NCBI GenBank assembly: GCA_014058105.1
Contig: JACGCM010001620.1
Span: 434,001 to 498,000, forward strand
Direction of reading: 5' to 3'
Length of the DNA: 64,000 nt
DNA from: Kingdonia uniflora
Lineage: Eukaryota > Streptophyta > Magnoliopsida > Ranunculales > Circaeasteraceae
Positions 46,532-57,828 of the stretch are shown here, piece by piece (the stretch's first letter is position 1; every line of letters begins with the position of its first letter). The notes under the pieces are model-generated. The model saw nothing but the letters and a program-made list of their open reading frames with translations, searched no databases and was not told the DNA's origin. The translations under genes and the position numbers were made by a program.

Positions 46532-48418
46532 TTAAATAATATTTGGCTAAAGCAGTGTGCCCGAAAAGAAAAAAAGAAAAATATGGCTGTTTACTAAAAA
46601 CCACATGTTTTCAGGCTTTCATATGTATGGCGCCTATGTACAATTATGCTAGTTTGAACAGGTTTGAGTTCATCATTTTAACAATATTTGATCCATTATA
46701 TACTTGTATCCATAATTTCTGCAAAGGAAAAACGAATATTTTAAAAGGATGTGATCAGCAAATGAACTAAGTTCATGAGCTTTGATTATGTGAGAATTTA
46801 GTACGAACTAATCTAGTTTGCTAAATAAATCTCAGCGGAGCATTAAAAAAAATGAGACTTGTGCTTCTTGTCATCCTTATGATAGTCCAACGTGCGATAA
46901 TGCAGTAACATCAAACCATGTTTTCTGGTGATTTATTGTTGTTGAAGCATTGTATTAGATGTCTACAAGTTCTTATCCTTTCATGATAAAATACAGGTTT
47001 CTAGTAATTCCAAGTTTAAGGAGGAATTGAACGCGTCTTTAAGATTTAATAAGATTAGTTTTTAGTTTTACCGCACATTCAGACCAAACTTAGTACAGAA
47101 CACTTTAAAAGAAAACCATAGACATGGAACACCTCATTTTGCTTATAAAAAAGATTTACACATTTCATGCTGTGATAGCAGTTATGGCCCTCCAATGCTC
47201 GATAATAACCTATGAGTCTATGACCATGACCTGAGATACAGAAAAACAGAAAATTTCACCGCCACCAATTTTCTTCTTCTTCTTTTCATATGGGTGAAAT
47301 TTCTGACTGTCATTCTGTTGAATAGTGAAACTGTTGAAGCTGCCTGATGGCTCCAAAAATCTGATACAAGGGGTTCTTAGCCGTCAGTCATTGTGAAAAA
47401 TGTAGTTGGTCCATGTTATCCAGGGCACAGTGTGACAACTCTGAAAGAGAAATCCTTGTTGTTTTAGGGTGCTGAGAGACCAGACCCCTTTCTATCTGGG
47501 TTCCAGCAACTGTGTCTGTGTGGTTGCCTCAGTATTAAATTTTTTCAGAATCCAGATAATAACGCATCTTTCTAGCTGTAGACTGTAGTGCTGCTGCTAT
47601 AATATTCCAATATGACTTACATGTAGCACAACATATGATTCCAAAAATAAGTAAATGTGTAAGGTCCCCCACTTCCAAAAATACCCCAAAACGCCCTACC
47701 ATTTCACCATCTGGGCTGTGTACTTCTTTGACCCATTGTTAGTAATCTCCAACTGACTTCTTAATCTTACCATGCGTAACTGTGAATTTTTCAAACAAAA
47801 GAACTAACTTCAAATCTTTGAAAATCGCGATTGTTCAGAGGGTCCTCTGTGCATGTTTTCAGCTCAAACACTTCTAAGCAGATTGTGCAAAAAAAACACA
47901 CAATATGAGGTTTCAGCATTTACCTACGTAAAATACATTCCTTCCTAGGCCACCCAGGAACTTGAACATGAACATCTTTATCTTTTTTTCAACTATACGT
48001 GGTCGTTCAGTGGTATACATTTCCTGTTAATCCTGAGGCCTTAGGATCCAACAGACAAGCTAAATTTTGAGAAACCCTTTCATCCGCTATATTTTGAACT
48101 ACTTTCTCTTTGTATAAAAACCTAATGTCATCTCCCTCTTTCTCTGCTTTCCAAACCAATTTCTATAGTTGACTGACATTCGTAAATGGAACATGGAACG
48201 CTAAACTACGCAATAACATTGTTCTTCTCTCAAATAAAATATGAAAGTTCATCAGAGTTTATCCGTACCGCTTATCACATGTGCCCCATCTTCACCGCCA
48301 ACAAATTAAATTGTTTACCACGTTCTACCGCACTTGGCAGAAAACCGAGAAAAGTATCATAAATGACTTGTTAATATCAATTTCAGCTGTCAGTGTAAGA
48401 TCCCTCTTATGGTAGAAA
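46532..48418. other. Intergenic between MYB-1 and copia B
   Basis: Contains MYB-1 3' sequence and no intact gene. The part near 47815-47990 carries a decayed RAD51C fragment (separate entry), and 48270-48360 resembles 36190-36335. It represents the upstream side of the second duplication unit. Confidence 0.6.
47862..47985 (-). pseudogene. RAD51C exon 5/intron 5 fragment
   Basis: The plus-strand words AGCATTTACCTA..TAAA..TTCC.TCCTAGGCCACC match RAD51C 14003-14043 across the exon 5 end and its splice donor. The intron side also matches: TTTTCAGCTCAAACACTTCTAAGCAGA here against ATTTCAGATTCAACACTTAAGCAGA at 13948. The exon part has a deletion after the GGLG codons. It points the same way as RAD51C. 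It is most simply a remnant of RAD51C carried along in the MYB tandem duplication. Confidence 0.6.
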
Positions 48419-48707
48419 TGTCGGGTATAAAGGAGGAATCTGGATGGAAGTCGGCTGATAAACAAATCCCTAATTGGTGTGGATAAGAGGCCAGTAAGAT
48501 CCAGATGCAATCCGGATGGCCTTATGATCCGGATGTAAATACTTGGAGGTGCATGGTTGGTTTTGCCTCGTGATACGGGTATCTGATTTTAGAAACTCTT
48601 CCCCTATATCTATTGTAAGGTTTTTCATGAGTTTTTGGAATGTAAGAGGAAAAACTTTGAGAGACCTCAATTTGTTTGGTGAGTGATTATAACCTCGAAT
48701 CATCGAA
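48419..48707 (+). repeat. 5' LTR of copia B, 3' truncated
   Basis: Matches 56109-56564 from TGTCGGGTA to about 'cgaatcatcgaa', then jumps to leader sequence that in copia A lies beyond the primer-binding site ('ttagtgtatgaaa'). The last ~170 bp of LTR and the primer-binding site are missing, so this copy cannot be reverse transcribed. Confidence 0.82.
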
Positions 48708-48799
48708 TTAGCTTTGTTTTCTATTTGATTAGTGTATGAAATTTGAGAGAAAAATGGTAGAAGATGAACCAAGTTCCTAAACGGAATAACTCAATAGTT

Positions 48800-49990
48800 A
48801 TGTTTAACAATGCCAAAATTGAAGTTGAGAAATTCAATGATACAAATAACTATAGCATGTGGCGATGCAAAGTTATTGATGCGTTTAGTCAACCAGATTT
48901 GGGCGAGGTATTGGAAGACAAATCCGATGAGATTTAAGAGAGTGTTTGGAAGAAGATGAATAAATGGGCATGTAGTCAAATTAGGCTATGCTTAGCTCAA
49001 GACATAAAGTACCTTGTGATGAATGAAACCTCGGCGAAAGAGATTTAAAAGATTCTTGAGGAGAAGTATTTGGTGAAGAGTATCCAAAATCGACTCCATT
49101 TGTAGATGAAGCTTTACCGCTTTAATATGAGACAAATAATTTCTATGTTGGAGCATTTGAATGATTTTACCAAGTTACTTGCGGACTTGGCGAATCTAGA
49201 ATAGGTTGTTTGGTGATGAGGACAAAACTCTATTATTCTTTAAGTCGCTTCCCGAAAAGTACAAATACTTCATAACGACGATTACCTCTGGGAAAAGTTC
49301 TTTAAAATATTCAAATGTGACGACGGCGGTAGTGAATAATGAGTACAGAAAGAAGGACAACCGTGAGTCTATTTAGTCAATGTCTAAGGTGTTGATGGCA
49401 AGAGGGAGATCTATGGATAAGAAAAAGTCTAGTGGTAATAACTCTCGATCGAAGCCGAAAGGTCTCAGTGTTAATCGAAATAATTTGGGTAAAGATGAAT
49501 GTGCTTTCTGTCATGAAACGGGATATTGGAAGAATGAGTGTCTTACACTTCTAAAGAGGAAGAAAGGTAGGAAAGTTGGTTCTTCAATGAATGTTGCTCA
49601 AGACCGTGAGGTAGTCGATGGTAATGATTCTAATTTTTCTTTAACTATATCATCGTGTGCATGTATTGTTGATTCCAAAGAATGGAATATGGATTCAGGT
49701 GCTACCCATCATATTTATCCTAAAATGGGTTGTTTTTATAGTTTCAAAAAGCTAGAAGGTGGAGTTGTGTTGATGAAAAATGATTATTCCTGTCGCATAA
49801 TGAGGATATGTACTATTCATATGAAGTTGCATAATGGTTTGGTTTAAGAAATTGAAGAGGTTCTGTACTTTCTGACTATAAAAAAATATATTATTTCAAC
49901 TGGTTTACTTGAAGCGAAAGGCTACAAGGTAGTATCTAAAAAATGGGGTTCAGAAGGACGTTCTTAAGGGATCAATAATAGTTTTGAAGG
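48800..49990 (+). pseudogene. Copia B gag and protease
   Basis: From the ATG at 48800: VEKFNDTNNYSMWRCKVIDAF, LVKSIQNRLHL, MLEHLNDFTKLLADLANLE, then a frameshift near 49205. A 155-codon frame (49380-49847) holds the zinc knuckle CAFCHETGYWKNEC, in which the expected His is Tyr, and the protease motif MDSGATHHI with its Asp intact. Several stops interrupt gag. Confidence 0.87.
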
Positions 49991-50094
49991 GTAAAAGAAG
50001 AAGCAACAACTTATATTATTTAGATGGTAAGGCTATTTTTGGGGATGTTGCTACTGTGGGAAGTATGTAGACTACTTCCAGAGATACTACTAGA

Positions 50095-50890
50095 CTATGG
50101 CATATGCGTTTAACGCATACGGGTGAGAAGTCCTTGAAAGTTCTTGTAAATCAAGGGCTATTGAAAAGTGCTAAGGTGTGTAAGTTGGAATTTTATAAAC
50201 ATTGTGTTCTGGGCAAACAGACAAGGGTGAAGTTTGATACGGCTATCCATCGTATTCATAGAATCCTTGACTGTGTTCATTCAGATGTATGTGAACCCTC
50301 TAGGAATGCATTACTTGGAGGTAAATATTATTTTATATCGTTTGTTGATGATTTCTCTAGGCGTGTGTGGGTATATACCATGAGAAGAAAGGATGAAGTC
50401 TTAAAAATATTTATGAGGTGGAAGAAGCTGATAAAAACTCAAACTGGTAGAAAGATAAAATTACTCCATTCAGATAATGGTGGAGAGTATACAAGTGTTA
50501 TGTTCTTGCAAGTATGTTAGGATAAAAGAATTGTGAGACATTTCACCGTTAGAGAGACACTATAACAAAATGGAGTGGCGGAGCGCATGAATCGTACTTT
50601 GTTGTAGAATGAATGATATATGTTGTCTAATTCTGGGTTGGGCAAAACATTTTGGGCTGAGGCTTTGACATATGCATGGTACCTCGCTATTAGGTTCACT
50701 TCGGCTGTAATTAAAGGTAAAATGCTAAAGGAAGCTTGGTCGAGAGAACTTGCTACAAATTATGATACTATTCTTATTTTTGGGTGTCTAGCATACTATC
50801 ATGTCAAAGATGGTAAGTTGGAACCTCGAGTAAGGAAAACCATTTTTTGGGTAAGAAGAAAGGGGTTATAGGTTACAAGTTATGGGATAC
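50095..50890 (+). pseudogene. Copia B pre-integrase and integrase
   Basis: LWHMRLTHTGEKSL (GAG-pre-integrase) is followed by the core: DCVHSDVCEPSRN with the first Asp, FVDDFSRRVWVYTM, LLHSDNGGEYTS with the second Asp, and NGVAERMNRTLL with the Glu. The three catalytic residues are all present, unlike copia A, but stops near 50519, 50563 and 50605 break the frame. The C-terminal part reads FGCLAYYHVKDGKLEPRVRKTIF. Confidence 0.87.
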
Positions 50891-51239
50891 GAAAGACCAA
50901 AATATTATTCTTAGCAGGGATGCTACTTTTGATTAAACTTCTATGATGAAGTCGTATGTCTATGAGCTTAAAGAGAAGAGGAAACATGAGATTTTGTAGC
51001 GGGTGGAGATTAATGCATCTTCACATGATCTAGATAGTTCTGTACCAAAGGGGGTGCTATCTACCGGTGTGACAACGGTTGATAAGCCATTAGTTCATGT
51101 TCCAGATGATGAAAACATAAACAAAAGTGAAGCATTTGGTAGTACAGATGAGGAGACTCTGGTTGTAGAGTTAATTGTAACTAGTAAGCCATAAAGGAAT
51201 ACAAGTAAGCCAGGATGACTTACAATGGAAATGGTACTC

Positions 51240-52869
51240 CCAAAGCTAATGGTTATGTTAGCCTACGCACTACCGGTCGTTGAAGAAGATGTTCTTTCCA
51301 CTTATAAATGAGCTATTTACAGTTCTGAAGCTAGCAAATGGGATGGAGCGATGAAGGAAGAGATGCATTCTCTTCTTAAGAACGAAATATGAGAACTTTC
51401 GAAGTTGCATAGGGGAAAGAATGCGATTGGTTGTAAGTGGGTCTACGCAAAAAAATATGGATCTCAAAATAATGATATACGCTTCAAAGCAAGACTCGTA
51501 GCCAAAGGTTATACTTAACGGGAGGGGATTGATTATAATAAAGTTGTTTTTCCAATGGTGAAACACTATTCAATTCGTATCCATTTGGCATTGGTAACAC
51601 AATTTGATTTGGAGTTACAATAACTCGATATAAAAAAGCCGTTCTTACATGAGAATTTGAAAGAAGAGATCTATATAACTCACTCGAGTGGGTTTAAAGT
51701 CGCTGGAAAGGAAGATTATGTGTATAAACTGAAAAGATCATTGTACGGCTTGAAGCAGTCTCCGAGACAATGGTACAAATGGTTTGATCAGTTTATGATT
51801 TGGCAGAAGTATAAACGGAGCCATTATGACCATTGTGTCTACTTATGCAAGCTACGTGATAAGTTTTTTATTTACTTGTTTTTATATGTGGATGATATGC
51901 TTATTACGTGTAAGCATAAAAGTGAGATTGACAAGTTAAAGAAACAAATGGGTGAAGAATTTGAAATAAAAGCTCTGGGTGACTCGAAAAGATTCTTGGC
52001 ATGGAGATTCATAGAGATAGAGAGAAAAGAACGGTGCATCTTTCTCAAACGATGTACATGAGGAAGGTACTTCAGAGATTTGGTATTGATGGGAACACAA
52101 AACTTGCAAGTATGGCATTGCCCCTTAATTTAAGCTTAAAGCTATTATGGCTCCAAAAATCGTTGAGGAATGTGATTATATGAGTTAAGTTCCTTATGTT
52201 AGCGTAGTTGGTAGCTTGATGTATACAATGGTATGTACACGGCGAGATATTTCACAAGCAGTTGGTATGGTTAGCATATATATGCATGATCCGGGAAGAG
52301 ATCATTGGTGAGTTGTGAAATAGATTCTACAGTATATCAAATGTACTGTGAATATTAGTTTTGAATTTCGTAAGCAAGATTCGATTGATCTATTTTATGT
52401 GGGTTATGCGGATTTTGACTATATGGGCGATATTTGGATAAACGATGGTCTACTACAGAGTATATTTTTACATTAGGTGTAGGACCGGTTAGTTGAAGAT
52501 CTACGCTACAGTCTATGGTGGTCTATATCTACTACAGAATCTAAGTATATGGCAGTTACTGAAGTGATTAAAGAGTCTATTAGGATGAAGGGTCTTTTGC
52601 ATGATTTGGGCATCAAGATGGAACATCTTGATGTATTTTGTGATGATCATAATGCTATTTTATTTTTTTGGTAAAAATCAAGTTTATCATCAATGCACGA
52701 AACACATTGATGTGCGTTACCATTTTGTCAAAGAGATACTTGAAGAATGTGAGATTCGATTGAAGAAGATTCACACGAATGATAACCCGACTGATATGTT
52801 TACGAAAGTTGTGTCTAAGATTAAGTTCAATCATTGTTTGGACTTGGTCCAAATCCTTCATACAAATTG
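51240..52869 (+). pseudogene. Copia B reverse transcriptase and RNase H
   Basis: YALPVVEEDV-like start, SEASKWDGAMKEEMHSL, NAIGCKWVYAKK-like, then an open frame at 51657-52061 with VYKLKRSLYGLKQSPRQWY and FLYVDDMLITC, the polymerase Asp pair. RNase H follows with YADFDY and, near the end, KHIDVRYHFVKEILEE and NPTDMFTKVV. The frame closes at 52869. Several stops and shifts separate the pieces. Confidence 0.87.
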
Positions 52870-53019
52870 ATTTGGCCTCTAACAGACATATTGGGAACTA
52901 CAGACGACTTGATCCATGGTACGTAGGCAACTATTGTTTCGGTGCAGTCAATTTGGTCCTTTGGGATGTTTATTTTTAGGTTTTTAGGGACATTTGTGAA
53001 AGAGGGTTCAATTTTTTTA

Positions 53020-53344
53020 TGATAGGATTCATGGTCCTATCAACCACGACCTATCATGGGTGTCTCTTACTTTGCGTACTCATTGTGAGTCTGACTTTTA
53101 GTTTCCTAGTATGCATAGTTCCTAGTTAGATATGTTTCCTATTTCGAGGGAAGTAGTGTTTGAGAAGGAGAGGGATTCTTCTCTATAAAGGGGAGTCTTG
53201 GGATAGAGGTAAGGTCGAGTTATGTTTTGAGAAAAGCCTAGGTTAAGGCTTGAGGGGGAGAAATCTATTTTTTTTCTTGGTAGTAATTAATAAAAGAGTT
53301 CATAAGATTTAAGTTAATTGTGCTTCCGCACTTTGAATCTATAA
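53020..53344 (+). repeat. 5' LTR of the gag-only element
   Basis: 325 bp. It differs from the 3' copy mainly by an extra ~25 bp near its start, where CCTATCA occurs twice. CTATAAAGGGGAG near 53193 looks like the promoter TATA region. Confidence 0.82.
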
Positions 53345-53398
53345 ACTTGGCATCAGAGTGAGTGAAAGATTCAGGATTTTCCCCCTTTTTGATACGAG

Positions 53399-55629
53399 AT
53401 GGGAAAGAATGCGAAGAAGCTAATATAGGGAGAACGAAACACAAGTTTAAAGAGCAAGTTGGATGCCATGATGGCTTTATTAGTGAATCTCAACAACAAA
53501 AACCCTAGCATTGACGAAGAGCATAGTGATGCCAAAGCGGAAGACTTGGGTAATACAATAATAGGGTGTGGTAGGGGATTCCCATTGAGAGGATTTATGC
53601 GGAATGCATGGAAGATCGGTGCTGATCCCTTGAATCCAACTCTACTTTGAGTTGTAGGGCGTGGTGCAAACAAGTGTTTCTTCGGTGTGAAAGAGACGAA
53701 CTACGACACAGATGATGAAACAGAGGTATAGGATTCATCAACTCCTTCGCTAAATTTAGTATTGACGATAAGTTTGCCAATTCACAAGATGAAGAGGGGC
53801 TTGAGCAACGGGGAGTGCTAAATCAAAGTTTGACAACAATTCATCGAGGTATCAACATTAGAGAGATCGTTGATAGGTCTGCAATAGCTGATCAATTTAA
53901 CAATGTCATCTCTGTTCTATTTGACGAGAGGAATCGACCCAATCATCGACAACACGAGAAAGAGAAATCACAGGGCGGATGCAAAATCCTACAAATGGAG
54001 TGGTCGAAAACAATATGGGAATCGTCAGTGAGTTAGGTAGGGTCAGACGAGGGTCTACGATGTTGGGAAACGGAGAGAAAGAGAGAGCTCAGTTTGCCAC
54101 TGATTCAATAAGAACTCGTCGAATAAGAAGGTCTTGTGCAAGCCACATGTAATGGCAACCCACGAACAACACACGTGGGCGAGGTAGTAAGCTGACATGG
54201 TTTGGTAACAGGTGAGTCCCGTACAAGTTACGTGAGCGACTTAAATCTTTTACCCACTTTAGCTGCACGTGATCCATCACCCACAACTTTAACAACAGCA
54301 GCAAGCTTCATCTTGGGACCGACCCAGAGTCTCAACCCAACAGGCGAGACTCGGATCTAGCCAACCCAACTTCATTGTCTACTTTCTATTATAGTTGTGA
54401 TTTCAACCTTGACGACCATGATCGAGAACCCAACTACCAGGTCTCCTTCCATCACCCAAGCAATGGGAACAAACCCAACAATGATCAACACCGTATTACT
54501 ACTGACACACACCTCGACACAAACAAGTCAACCATTGCTACTAACGGTAATGGAAGGTTTCCAACCTCGTCGGCAATATATGGGTGGTATGAATTTGGGT
54601 TTCCACCAACAACAACAATGTTCTTATGGGTTTTCACATGGAAACTATGGTGACTATAATTCGTATGGGGTTCCACCATCGATTGGTCAACCGGTCCAAG
54701 ATGGAAATTATTAAGGTAAAATCAGAGAGCAATGAGGGTACAACAGAGGGTACGCTGACAGGTACGTACCGTATTTCAAGAGGCAAGGGAAAGGTCATGG
54801 CGTACAACCTAATAATTTTGTTCCACGATCCCGCAACGATGAATTTCAAAGTGATTCAGAGATTAGGGGTCGTCGTTTTCAAACACAAAACCAGGGCAAT
54901 CAAATTGCCAATGCGTTGGTTTTCTCACTTCGGACTGTAGGACAAGAGCTGAAACTAAACATTCCAGAGTTTGATGGTAAGACCGACGCTGACGCTTTTA
55001 TGGATTGGCTTAACCGGGTTGACAAGATTTTAGCGTATAAACGTTATGGGGATCCCAAAACATTAGTTTTGATTGAGACCAAATTGATTGATTATGCGTT
55101 AAATTGGGGGGATAATTTACAGAAGATGCGAGCGGATACAGGGTATCCGTATATTATTGATTGGGCATTTATGGGGCGATAATTGGTACATAGATTTATC
55201 CCAATTTCTTATGAAGAGGATAGCTTTACGAAACTCCAAGATTTGAGACAGAAGCTGAAGACGGTAGATGAATATACCAATGAATTTTACCTTCTCTCCT
55301 TAAGGGTCGTTACATTTGAGACAGAGGCACAAAAAGTTAGCCGCTTTAAAACCGGTCTATCTAAAAAGATTCAAGATGGGTTGACTTTGGTCAACGTGTA
55401 TTCCATTGCGGAAGTAATTGAGAAGGCCAAGCGGGCGGAAACAAAACTCAAACTAGCATTGTATTCTTATTTTACTTCTCCAGCAATGACAACCACGACA
55501 TTAACCATTGTGACTCTGAAAACTACACGGACAAAAAATTTAGCGATATGTTACAACTGTGGTAAGACAGGAGGACATCTGAAAAGAGAATGCCCAAATC
55601 ATAAGAAACATATAATGCTTCTTACTTAG
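53399..55629 (+). pseudogene. Gag of the gag-only element
   Basis: The start at 53399 (MGKNAKKL) is followed by stops and shifts. The conserved gag core is one frame from 54916 to 55629 broken only by a TAA at 55180: IPEFDGKTDADAFMDWLNRVDK, YKRYGDPKTLVLIETKL, FIPISYEEDSFTKLQDLRQ, VDEYTNEFYLL. It ends with a zinc knuckle, CYNCGKTGGHLKREC, that has one extra residue before the His. It resembles chromovirus-type gag. Structural protein only; an autonomous relative would have to supply the enzymes. Confidence 0.82.
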
Positions 55630-55744
55630 CATCTTCATGATTATATTGACGAGGTACTTCAACACGTGGGGAAACGGCATCAAAGAAGAGACGGTGGTCG
55701 CAGTAACCTTTCCTTCCCCCTGAATTTGTGGATGCATTCTTCTT

Positions 55745-55769
55745 GGGGGGGGGGGGGGGGGGGGGGGGG
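55745..55769 (+). repeat. Run of 25 G at the polypurine tract
   Basis: TTCTT, then G repeated 25 times, then AGT and the 3' LTR at 55773. The position is exactly that of the polypurine tract, so a G-rich primer site seems to have expanded. The exact count may suffer from sequencing error. Confidence 0.85.
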
Positions 55770-55772
55770 AGT

Positions 55773-56070
55773 TGATAGGAATCGGCGTCTCCTATTTTGC
55801 GTACTCATCGTGAGTCTAACTTTTAGCTTTCTAGTATCCATAGATTCTAGTTAGATATGCTTCCTATTTTGGAGGAAGTAAGGTTTTAGAAGGAGATGGC
55901 TTCTTCTCTATAAAAGGGAGTCTTGGGATAGAGGTAAGGTAGAGTTATGTTTTGAGAAAAGCCTAGGTTAAGGCTAGAGGGGGAGAGATCTATTATTTTT
56001 TATTGGTAGTAATTAATAAAAGAGTTCATTAGATTTATGTTAATCGTGCTTCCGCACTTTGAATCTATAA
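55773..56070 (+). repeat. 3' LTR of the gag-only element
   Basis: 298-bp copy of 53020-53344, lacking the duplicated CCTATCA region. Copia B sequence (GTTTGGTTTGCGAAG) resumes directly after it. Confidence 0.82.
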
Positions 56071-56108
56071 GTTTGGTTTGCGAAGTTCGGCTCAGATTTG
56101 AAGAAAGT

Positions 56109-56564
56109 TGTCGGGTATAAAAGAGGAATCCGGATGGAAGTCGGGTGATAAGCAAATCCGGATTTCCATCCTAATTGGCGTGGATAAGAGGGCAGTAAGA
56201 TCCAGATGCAATTTGGATGGCCTTATGATCTGGATTTACATCCGGATGCAAATACTTGGATGTACATGGTTGATTTTGCCTCGTGATACGGGTATTCGAT
56301 TTAGGAACTCTTCTCATATATCTATTGTAAGGTTTTTCATGAGTTTTGGGGTGCAAGAGAAAAAACTTTGAGAAACCTCAATTTGTTTGGTGAGTGATTG
56401 TAACCTCGAATCATCAAATAAAACTCTCTCTATTTGGTGTGGATGTAGGCAATTTGTCGAACCACAATAAATTGTGTGTTCTCGTTTGATTGTGTTTATA
56501 TTTTTAGTTTGTTTATCGCTAATAAAATTAAATTGATATTTGATTTTCGCTGTGTGGTTCAACA
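56109..56564 (+). repeat. 3' LTR of copia B
   Basis: 456 bp from TGTCGGGTATAAA to GTGGTTCAACA. It is preceded by the purine stretch GAAGAAAGT. It is related to, but clearly diverged from, the copia A LTRs. Confidence 0.88.
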
Positions 56565-56971
56565 AGAAGATCGTTCAACCGTACATGGAGGAAGTTAATC
56601 GGTAGAGGAGTAAAAACTTTTCTCTCCATCACTGTGAAAAGGATCTCATTCCTTCTTTCCTAGGGTAAAATTTCTATGTATCAGAGATTCCAGACTGAGA
56701 CAATATGTCCTGTAAGACGACACATGCAGGTAGAAAGAAAATAGCAGAAAACGAACGAACTTGTGAGACCAACCCACTGAACATATGATAGTTGCGTTCT
56801 TTTACTCCCGAAGAATGGTAGCTAAAAATCAATAATAGGAGAGGTCCACCCACCACTTCACCCCTCGCTATATCGCATTTAAATATCTAGCAACTTAAAA
56901 GATTGACGAGATTGAGAGATCTTTCAATATTTCAAACTAGTATCTCTCAGCCTGTCTCTTCCCCTCTAGGT
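56565..56971 (+). promoter_or_regulatory. MYB-2 proximal promoter and 5' UTR
   Basis: Shares with the MYB-1 promoter the block ATATGATAGTTG, CGAAGAATGGTAG and GGAGAGGTCCACC (about 56780-56855) and the 5' UTR end before ATGTCT. An in-frame ATG at 56903 exists but is not conserved in copy 1. The upstream side is cut by copia B. Confidence 0.6.
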
Positions 56972-57828
56972 ATGTCTCTCCCTCCCTCAGGAGATCTCTA
57001 CCTCCCTAAAACTAATCCTATGCACACACCCATTAACGGGAACTCCATGAAAGAGTACACTGCTAAAGGTACATGGACAGTAGAAGAAGATCGAATACTG
57101 TCCGAATTCATTGAAGTCCATGGTCCAAAGAAATGGAGAACAGTTGCACTCAAAGCAGGTTTCTCTTATCTTATTTCATGAACATTGTAATACCTATATA
57201 TATGTGATGCTAGTAGCTAGCCTAGTACTCAACGTTGAGGGTAAACGAATATGTTCGTGCAGGTTTAAACCGATCTTCAAAGAGCTGTAGATTCCGATGG
57301 TTGAATTATCTAAGGCCCGATATCAAAAGAGGCCATATTACAGAGCAAGAGGAGGATTTGATACTTAGACTTCATAAGCTCTTAGGAAACAGGTTAGTGC
57401 ATATTTCACTATTTGCTACTCGTATGTTTATATCTACAATGATTTTTATGCATCAGGTTTCGTTGAACATGTATCATTTAATTTTTGTTAGGTGGTCTTT
57501 GATAGCGGGAAGATTACCAGGTCGAACAGACAACGAAATTAAGAATCATTGGAACTCTCATTTGAGCAAAAAAGTGAGGCATAAAATAGTTCAAGTGAGC
57601 CAGAAGAACACAGTTACGACACCACCATCAATACAAGATTCCAGATCCCCAAGACAAAACCTTGTAGAGGATCCGAAGGACTGCAGGGATTATGACTCCA
57701 AAGGAAATCAAAACACGGAAAACGGCTTTAACATCGACGAACTCTTTGATTTTTCAAATGAGGGTTTTATGAATTTGGATTGGGGTGGCGAATTCTTTAA
57801 GCTCAACGAGGATTCATTTAAGTTTTGA
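56972..57828 (+). CDS. R2R3-MYB transcription factor, copy 2
   Basis: Exons 56972-57158, 57263-57392 and 57492-57828 (GT-AG introns at the same positions and phases as copy 1) encode 217 residues. R2 begins at about residue 32 ([15 protein letters not shown]); R3 ends [15 protein letters not shown]. The bHLH-interaction signature [20 protein letters not shown] is intact. The C-terminus is again acidic ([19 protein letters not shown]). It is a tandem paralogue of 45610-46531; the linker after R3 is the most diverged part. If translation began at the upstream in-frame ATG (56903), 23 residues would be added, but copy 1 does not support this. Same likely role: DNA-binding partner in a MYB-bHLH-WD40 complex. 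Confidence 0.92.

Larger units (their letters stand above)
53020..56070 (+). mobile_element. Gag-only LTR element (TR-GAG type), 3.05 kb
   Basis: LTRs at 53020-53344 and 55773-56070 start TGATAGGA and end GAATCTATAA. A primer-binding-like TTGGCATCAGAGTGAG follows the first and a G-rich polypurine tract precedes the second. The interior encodes only gag with a zinc knuckle; protease, RT and integrase are absent. This is the layout of the non-autonomous TR-GAG class. It sits in the 3' UTR of copia B. The flanks (TTTTA and GTTTG) do not give a clean duplication, so the exact ends are less certain. Confidence 0.82.
48419..56564 (+). mobile_element. Ty1/copia element B, same family as copia A
   Basis: A truncated 5' LTR (48419-48707) and a full 3' LTR (56109-56564) start TGTCGGGTATAAA. 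Flanks are AGAAA (48414-48418) and AGAAG (56565-56569), a 5-bp duplication with one mismatch. The polyprotein is more complete than in copia A and keeps key catalytic residues, but has many stops. The end of the 5' LTR and the primer-binding site are deleted. A gag-only LTR element (53020-56070) is inserted near the 3' end. Confidence 0.9.

Noticed and set aside
54375..54714. Overlapping Asn/Thr/Gln-rich plus-strand frames
   Set aside because: They fall in the shifted N-terminal half of the gag-only element and show no independent gene signal.
55666..55854. Open frame with a run of Gly
   Set aside because: It arises from the G25 run and crosses the LTR boundary.
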